Assembly (NCBI GenBank): GCA_905234175.1
Contig: CAJOGX010000011.1
Location: forward strand, 1 to 54,162
Source of the DNA: an uncultured Selenomonadaceae bacterium
Lineage (GTDB): Bacteria; Bacillota; Negativicutes; Selenomonadales; Selenomonadaceae
DNA: 54,162 nucleotides
Direction of reading: 5' to 3'
Shown here one piece after another: positions 50,685-54,162 of the stretch; the stretch's first letter is position 1, and every line of letters begins with the position of its first letter. Both the position numbers and the translations under genes were made by a program. The notes under the pieces are model-generated. The model did no database searches, was not told where the DNA came from, and saw only the letters and a list, made by a program, of their open reading frames with translations.

Positions 50685-51584
50685 TTGAGCAGAAATTTAG
50701 CAGTGATTTTAGTAGCGCTGTCGGGCGTGTGCTGGGCTAGCTCCGGCGTGGCTGTGCAGGATTTTTTCAGCCACTCGACAAAGACTCCGCTGGAGCTGAC
50801 GAATGTGCGAATGTGCTCGGCGGGATTTATAATGCTGGCGCTTTTATTTTTGCGCGGGAAGTTCAGGCTGACGGCGGCGCGGCTCAATCGCAAGCCGAAG
50901 CTCTGGCTGCACCTTTTGATTTACGGGATAATCGGAATTGTCATGGTGCAGTTCACGTACTTCAAAGCGATCTCAATCGGCGGGGCGGCGCCAACGACGG
51001 TCATTCTGTCAGCGACGCCGGCGATTGTTGTTATCTGGGAGGCGCTCTACAGCAGAAAATTTCCGGCGCCGGTAGAAATTCTGGCGGTGGTGCTGGCGAT
51101 AGTCGGCGTATTTTTGCTGGTGACGGGCGGCGATATGTCAAAATTCTCGGTGCCGCTGGGCTGTGCAGTTTGGAGTTTAGCGAGCGGCGCGGCGTTTGCA
51201 TTCAGCATGATTTTCGGGAAAGTTCTGTTCGCTGAAAAAATCTCGCCGGTGTTCATGACGAGCGTTGGAATGTTCGTGGGCGGGCTGCTGACGTTCGCGC
51301 TGATTGACGGATTCGACTGGGCGCCGTTTTTCGCGCGGGAAACGATTTTCGACGTGGCGTGGATAATAATTTTCGGGACGGTCGTGGCGTTTTTGATTTT
51401 CAACGTCGGGCTGAAACTGATAACGCCGGAGGAAGCGGCACTGGCGGAGCTGGCGGAACCGGCGTCGTCGGTCGTGCTGAGCTACTTCGCGTTCGGGACG
51501 GTCTTCGGCTTAGTTGAATCGTTCGGAATGGTTTTAGTACTGCTGGCGATTTTGTCGCCGATTATCGCTAAAAAATTTGCGTGA
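50685..51584 (+). CDS. EamA/DMT-superfamily transporter
   Basis: About 299 residues with 10 predicted helices formed by two EamA repeats; the first ends around LAIVGVFLLVTGG and the second begins PLGCAVWSLASGAAFAFSMIFGKVL. RhaT/YedA-type metabolite exporters have this layout; substrate unknown. The TTG start at 50685 follows GAAGG by 7 bases. The next gene starts after about 12 bases, so the transcript probably continues to the window end. Confidence 0.9.
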   Translation: MSRNLAVILVALSGVCWASSGVAVQDFFSHSTKTPLELTNVRMCSAGFIMLALLFLRGKFRLTAARLNRKPKLWLHLLIYGIIGIVMVQFTYFKAISIGGAAPTTVILSATPAIVVIWEALYSRKFPAPVEILAVVLAIVGVFLLVTGGDMSKFSVPLGCAVWSLASGAAFAFSMIFGKVLFAEKISPVFMTSVGMFVGGLLTFALIDGFDWAPFFARETIFDVAWIIIFGTVVAFLIFNVGLKLITPEEAALAELAEPASSVVLSYFAFGTVFGLVESFGMVLVLLAILSPIIAKKFA

Positions 51585-51596
51585 GGAATGTTTGAA

Positions 51597-53147
51597 ATGC
51601 GGGAGAAATTTTTGACGGCGGCGGTGGCGCTGGGAATTTTCGCGGTGATGTTCGCGCTGAATGACTTGATGCCGCTGCACAGGGACGACTACGATTACTC
51701 GCTGATATGGGGGACGGCGACGCACATAAATTCGCTGGCGGACGTTTTCGAGTCGACGTGGCGGCATTATTTTGAGCACGGCGGGCGGATTATCACGGTA
51801 TTCTGGCTAAATTTATTTTTGTGGCTGGGAAAAATTCCGTTCGACGTGGCAAATGCGCTGATGTTCGTGGCGCTGGTAGTTTTGATTTACGTGCACGCGC
51901 GGCGGGCGCTGAAGTTCAACGAGCCGTGGATTTTGGCGGCGGCGGGGCTTTTAGCGTGGCTTTGTCTGCCGCATTTCGGGGAAGTTGCAATTTGGAAGAG
52001 CGGCTCGACGGTTTACCTTTGGTCAGCGGTGCCGGTCGCGGTATTTTTGCTGCCGTACAATTTCGCGCTGGCTGGGCGGAAGTTCGGTGGAAAAATTTTC
52101 GCAGTTGGAATGTTTGCGCTGGGAATTGTGGCGGGCTGTTCGGTAGAAAATCTGGCGGTGACTGTCACGGTGATTTCTCTGGCGGCGTCGGCGAAGTTAA
52201 AGGAAAGCTGGATGGCGGCGGGCGCGCTGGGGAATTTAATTGGGCTGGCGGTACTTTTAGCGGCGCCAGGAAATTTTGTGCGCTACGATGTACAGGGCGC
52301 GGGCAAGGGAATTTTTGCGCACGTCGGGAACCAAATCGCTGGCAACGCGGAAATGCTGATATTCCTGCTGCCGGTGGTGCTGGTAATTTTCTGCGCGATT
52401 GGCGTTTTGAAAAATTCGTCGCCTAAACCGCCGCGCGTCAACAAAATTTTAGTTGGAGCGGTTGGAATTTTTCTGCTGTCGTACTTTGGCGGAAATTTAA
52501 TCAGCGGGGCGATTCATGACTTTTTCGCGGGCGTAATTTTCCCAGTGCTCAACCCCAGCGTGAAATTTATGGAGCGGTTTGATAACTTCATGGCGAAATC
52601 TGAGGAGTTCGTGATTTACGCGCTGATACTGGCGACGATTTTCCTGCCGCTGAAAAATTCGCTGGGCGTGACGAAAATCAGCCTGCGTTCGGCGTTGAAG
52701 TTCGAGCCGGTAAGCTACGCGGCGACGCTTCTGGCTCTGGCGCTGTTCAACAATCTGGTGATGATTGGCGCGCCGACTTTCCCATCGCGGGCGACGTTCA
52801 GTTCCGTGGTGATGATTCTGATTGGCGCGGTGGCGATTTTGAGGATACCGGCGGTCAGTGAAAAATTCTCGCGCAACGTGATTTTAAAAGCTGGAGCGGT
52901 GCTGATTGGCGGCTTCACGATAATTTCGGCGCTGGTTATCACTAAGGAACTTCGCGCGGAAAATGACTGGAGGATTTCCGCCGTTCAAAAGGCCGCCGCC
53001 GAAAATAAATCTGAAGTCACCTTCACGCCCATTGAAATAAAAAATCGCGCGCTGCGTCACGTTTTCTACGTCGACTTCGACAACAGCGTCACGACGGGCG
53101 GCCTGTGCAAATTTTACGGTATCGAAAAAATTTCTGTTAAGGAGTAA
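51597..53147 (+). CDS. polytopic membrane protein, DUF6056/GtrII-like
   Basis: About 516 residues with 11 or more transmembrane segments. An early periplasmic loop has MPLHRDDYDYSLIWG, the acidic DDY motif typical of DUF6056 and of GT-C-type glycosyltransferases. Later IWKSGSTVYLWSAVP, GCSVENLA and AAPGNFVRY also fit the DUF6056 pattern. Such proteins probably move sugars from lipid carriers on the outer face of the inner membrane. A second possible start is 51588, which would leave almost no gap to the ribosome site GAGGA. Confidence 0.75.
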   Translation: MREKFLTAAVALGIFAVMFALNDLMPLHRDDYDYSLIWGTATHINSLADVFESTWRHYFEHGGRIITVFWLNLFLWLGKIPFDVANALMFVALVVLIYVHARRALKFNEPWILAAAGLLAWLCLPHFGEVAIWKSGSTVYLWSAVPVAVFLLPYNFALAGRKFGGKIFAVGMFALGIVAGCSVENLAVTVTVISLAASAKLKESWMAAGALGNLIGLAVLLAAPGNFVRYDVQGAGKGIFAHVGNQIAGNAEMLIFLLPVVLVIFCAIGVLKNSSPKPPRVNKILVGAVGIFLLSYFGGNLISGAIHDFFAGVIFPVLNPSVKFMERFDNFMAKSEEFVIYALILATIFLPLKNSLGVTKISLRSALKFEPVSYAATLLALALFNNLVMIGAPTFPSRATFSSVVMILIGAVAILRIPAVSEKFSRNVILKAGAVLIGGFTIISALVITKELRAENDWRISAVQKAAAENKSEVTFTPIEIKNRALRHVFYVDFDNSVTTGGLCKFYGIEKISVKE

Positions 53148-53153
53148 TTTTTT

Positions 53154-53747
53154 ATGAATGAAAAAATCAGCGAGTTCAGGAGCTGGATTCTCAGCCAGCG
53201 GATTCCCAGCGGCACAATCGAGGACGCCGGCGACACGATTAAAATCACGACGCCCAGCGCGACCGGCGAGGTTACTTTCAACGACCTTGACGTTTTCATT
53301 ATCGAAATGAAAGTGGAAAATCGCGCGGACGGCGAAAATAAATTTTACCTGCACTTCGAGTTCGTCGACCTGGCGGCGGCTAAGGAAAATTTCACGGCGA
53401 TGCTGCGCGCTCTGAACGAGACTAATAAAAACCGCGTGCTGAAAATTTTGTTCAGCTGCACCGGCGGCCTGACTACCGGCTACTTCGCGGAAAAAATGAG
53501 CGAGGCGTCTGCGATTCTCGCGCGGAAATTTGAATTCAACGCCGTGCCGGAGGCGAAACTCTACGAAGTCGGCGGCGGCTACGATATTATCATGATTGCG
53601 CCGCAGATTGGCTACAAGCTCCAAAAAATCAGCGATAAATTTCCTGACACGCTGGTCATGAAGATTCCGCCGAAAATTTTCGCTGCATACGACGCCAATG
53701 AGCTTATCAAATTTTTCAACTGGTTCGCGCGCTACGGAATGGAGTGA
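53154..53747 (+). CDS. two-domain protein: unknown N-terminal domain plus PTS IIB-like cysteine domain
   Basis: 197 residues. Residues 1-95 form a compact alpha/beta domain I cannot name (WILSQRIPSGTIEDAGDTIKI, then NDLDVFIIEMKVENRADGENKFYLHFEF). Residues about 96-197 resemble the lactose/cellobiose PTS IIB fold: KILFSCTGGLTTGYFAEKM with Cys102 where the phosphocysteine sits, EFNAVPEAKLYEV, and YDIIMIAPQIGYKLQKI. No IIA, IIC or HPr gene is nearby. It is six bases after the DUF6056 gene and is followed by a second copy of the same architecture. Confidence 0.7.
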   Translation: MNEKISEFRSWILSQRIPSGTIEDAGDTIKITTPSATGEVTFNDLDVFIIEMKVENRADGENKFYLHFEFVDLAAAKENFTAMLRALNETNKNRVLKILFSCTGGLTTGYFAEKMSEASAILARKFEFNAVPEAKLYEVGGGYDIIMIAPQIGYKLQKISDKFPDTLVMKIPPKIFAAYDANELIKFFNWFARYGME

Positions 53748-53753
53748 ATTATT

Positions 53754-54162
53754 TTGAAAAACGAAAAACTTGTTGCAGATTACAAGGCGTGGATTCTCAG
53801 CCAGAAAATTCCTGACGGCAAAATTGTTGACGCTGGCGACTCGATTAAGATTTCGACTAGCTACGCGGCGGGCGAAGTCAACTTCCACGACCTTGACGTT
53901 TTCATTATCGAAATGAGCCTGACGAATCTGGCGGACGGTGAAAACAGATTTTACCTGCACTTCGAGCTGAAGGATTTGGACTACGCCGAGGAACTTTTCA
54001 GACAGATGATTGAGACGCTTACCGAGCTCAAAAGCCAGCAGAGCGTAAAAATTTTGCTGAGCTGTACCGGCGGTATGACTACCAGCTTTTTCGCGGAGAA
54101 ACTAAACGAGGCTGTGAAACTTTTGTCGCTGGACTACGAATTTGCCGCCGTGCCCTTCCACA
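53754..54162 (+). CDS. tandem paralogue of the IIB-like two-domain protein (3' truncated by window end)
   Basis: Starts at TTG 53754, with GGAG about 9 bases upstream, and runs off the window after 136 codons. It matches the previous protein position by position: AWILSQKIPDGKIVDAGDSIKIS, HDLDVFIIEMSLTNLADGENRFYLHFEL, then KILLSCTGGMTTSFFAEKL with Cys104. Both the N-terminal domain and the cysteine loop are conserved, so the unit was duplicated whole. Confidence 0.8.
   Translation, partial: MKNEKLVADYKAWILSQKIPDGKIVDAGDSIKISTSYAAGEVNFHDLDVFIIEMSLTNLADGENRFYLHFELKDLDYAEELFRQMIETLTELKSQQSVKILLSCTGGMTTSFFAEKLNEAVKLLSLDYEFAAVPFH

Overview
The window looks like chromosomal DNA from an anaerobic diderm Firmicute (Negativicutes, probably Selenomonadales). 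The gene set mixes Firmicutes-type housekeeping genes (zinc-type L31, DapL, YitT, a 3D-domain cell-wall protein) with outer-membrane features: an autotransporter, CsgG/FlgT/LPP20-type secreted proteins, an O-antigen ligase and an LPS-type glycosyltransferase. Coding density is high. Many genes overlap by ATGA or TAATG, TTG starts are common, and base usage is uniform. This lineage call is inferred from gene content only. No tRNA, rRNA, IS element or CRISPR array was seen, and no stretch over 300 bases lacks a gene.

Layout. 1-4088: end of a tannase-like hydrolase, a frameshifted thiT, and a leftward metal-ATPase/YitT/HMA operon whose ATPase is also frameshifted. 4132-8420: rightward operon with a radical SAM protein, a secreted protein, ftsY, a PheC-like binding protein and a dCMP deaminase split by a 300-residue intein. 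8407-13680: leftward tyrS, TPR, yebC, ruvC, ecsC, ruvA, DUF116 unit, plus ridA. 13794-18778: a 3D-domain protein, a palindrome cluster, then leftward ilvB-dapL-ychF. 18841-25089: chemotaxis receptor, leuB-fic, Nif3-like protein, rpmE and a divergent ClpX-like ATPase whose promoter shares a palindrome with rpmE.

25171-36181 is the most distinctive block. Twelve leftward genes all encode exported proteins: an FlgT-like protein, three CsgG/TolB-N-like proteins, three unknowns (two of them in an overlapping pair of similar size), an SH3 protein, a CHAP-like peptidase, a ricin-B/C39 peptidase, an LPP20-like protein and an autotransporter. A small XRE regulator (36333-36575) is divergent, and the gap between them carries an 8+8 bp palindrome that makes a natural operator. 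I regard this as the best candidate for an undescribed envelope system.

36720-54162: a small basic-tailed protein; an ATP-grasp/esterase pair; a UvrA whose insertion domain is nearly absent; HD, NlpC/P60, GNAT and acyl-carrier genes; a structured leader before a stand-alone AICAR formyltransferase; O-antigen ligase and glycosyltransferase; ung; sufC-ctpA-znuB-like genes without their usual partners; an EamA transporter, a DUF6056-type membrane protein, and two tandem proteins with a PTS IIB-like cysteine domain. The last one runs off the end.
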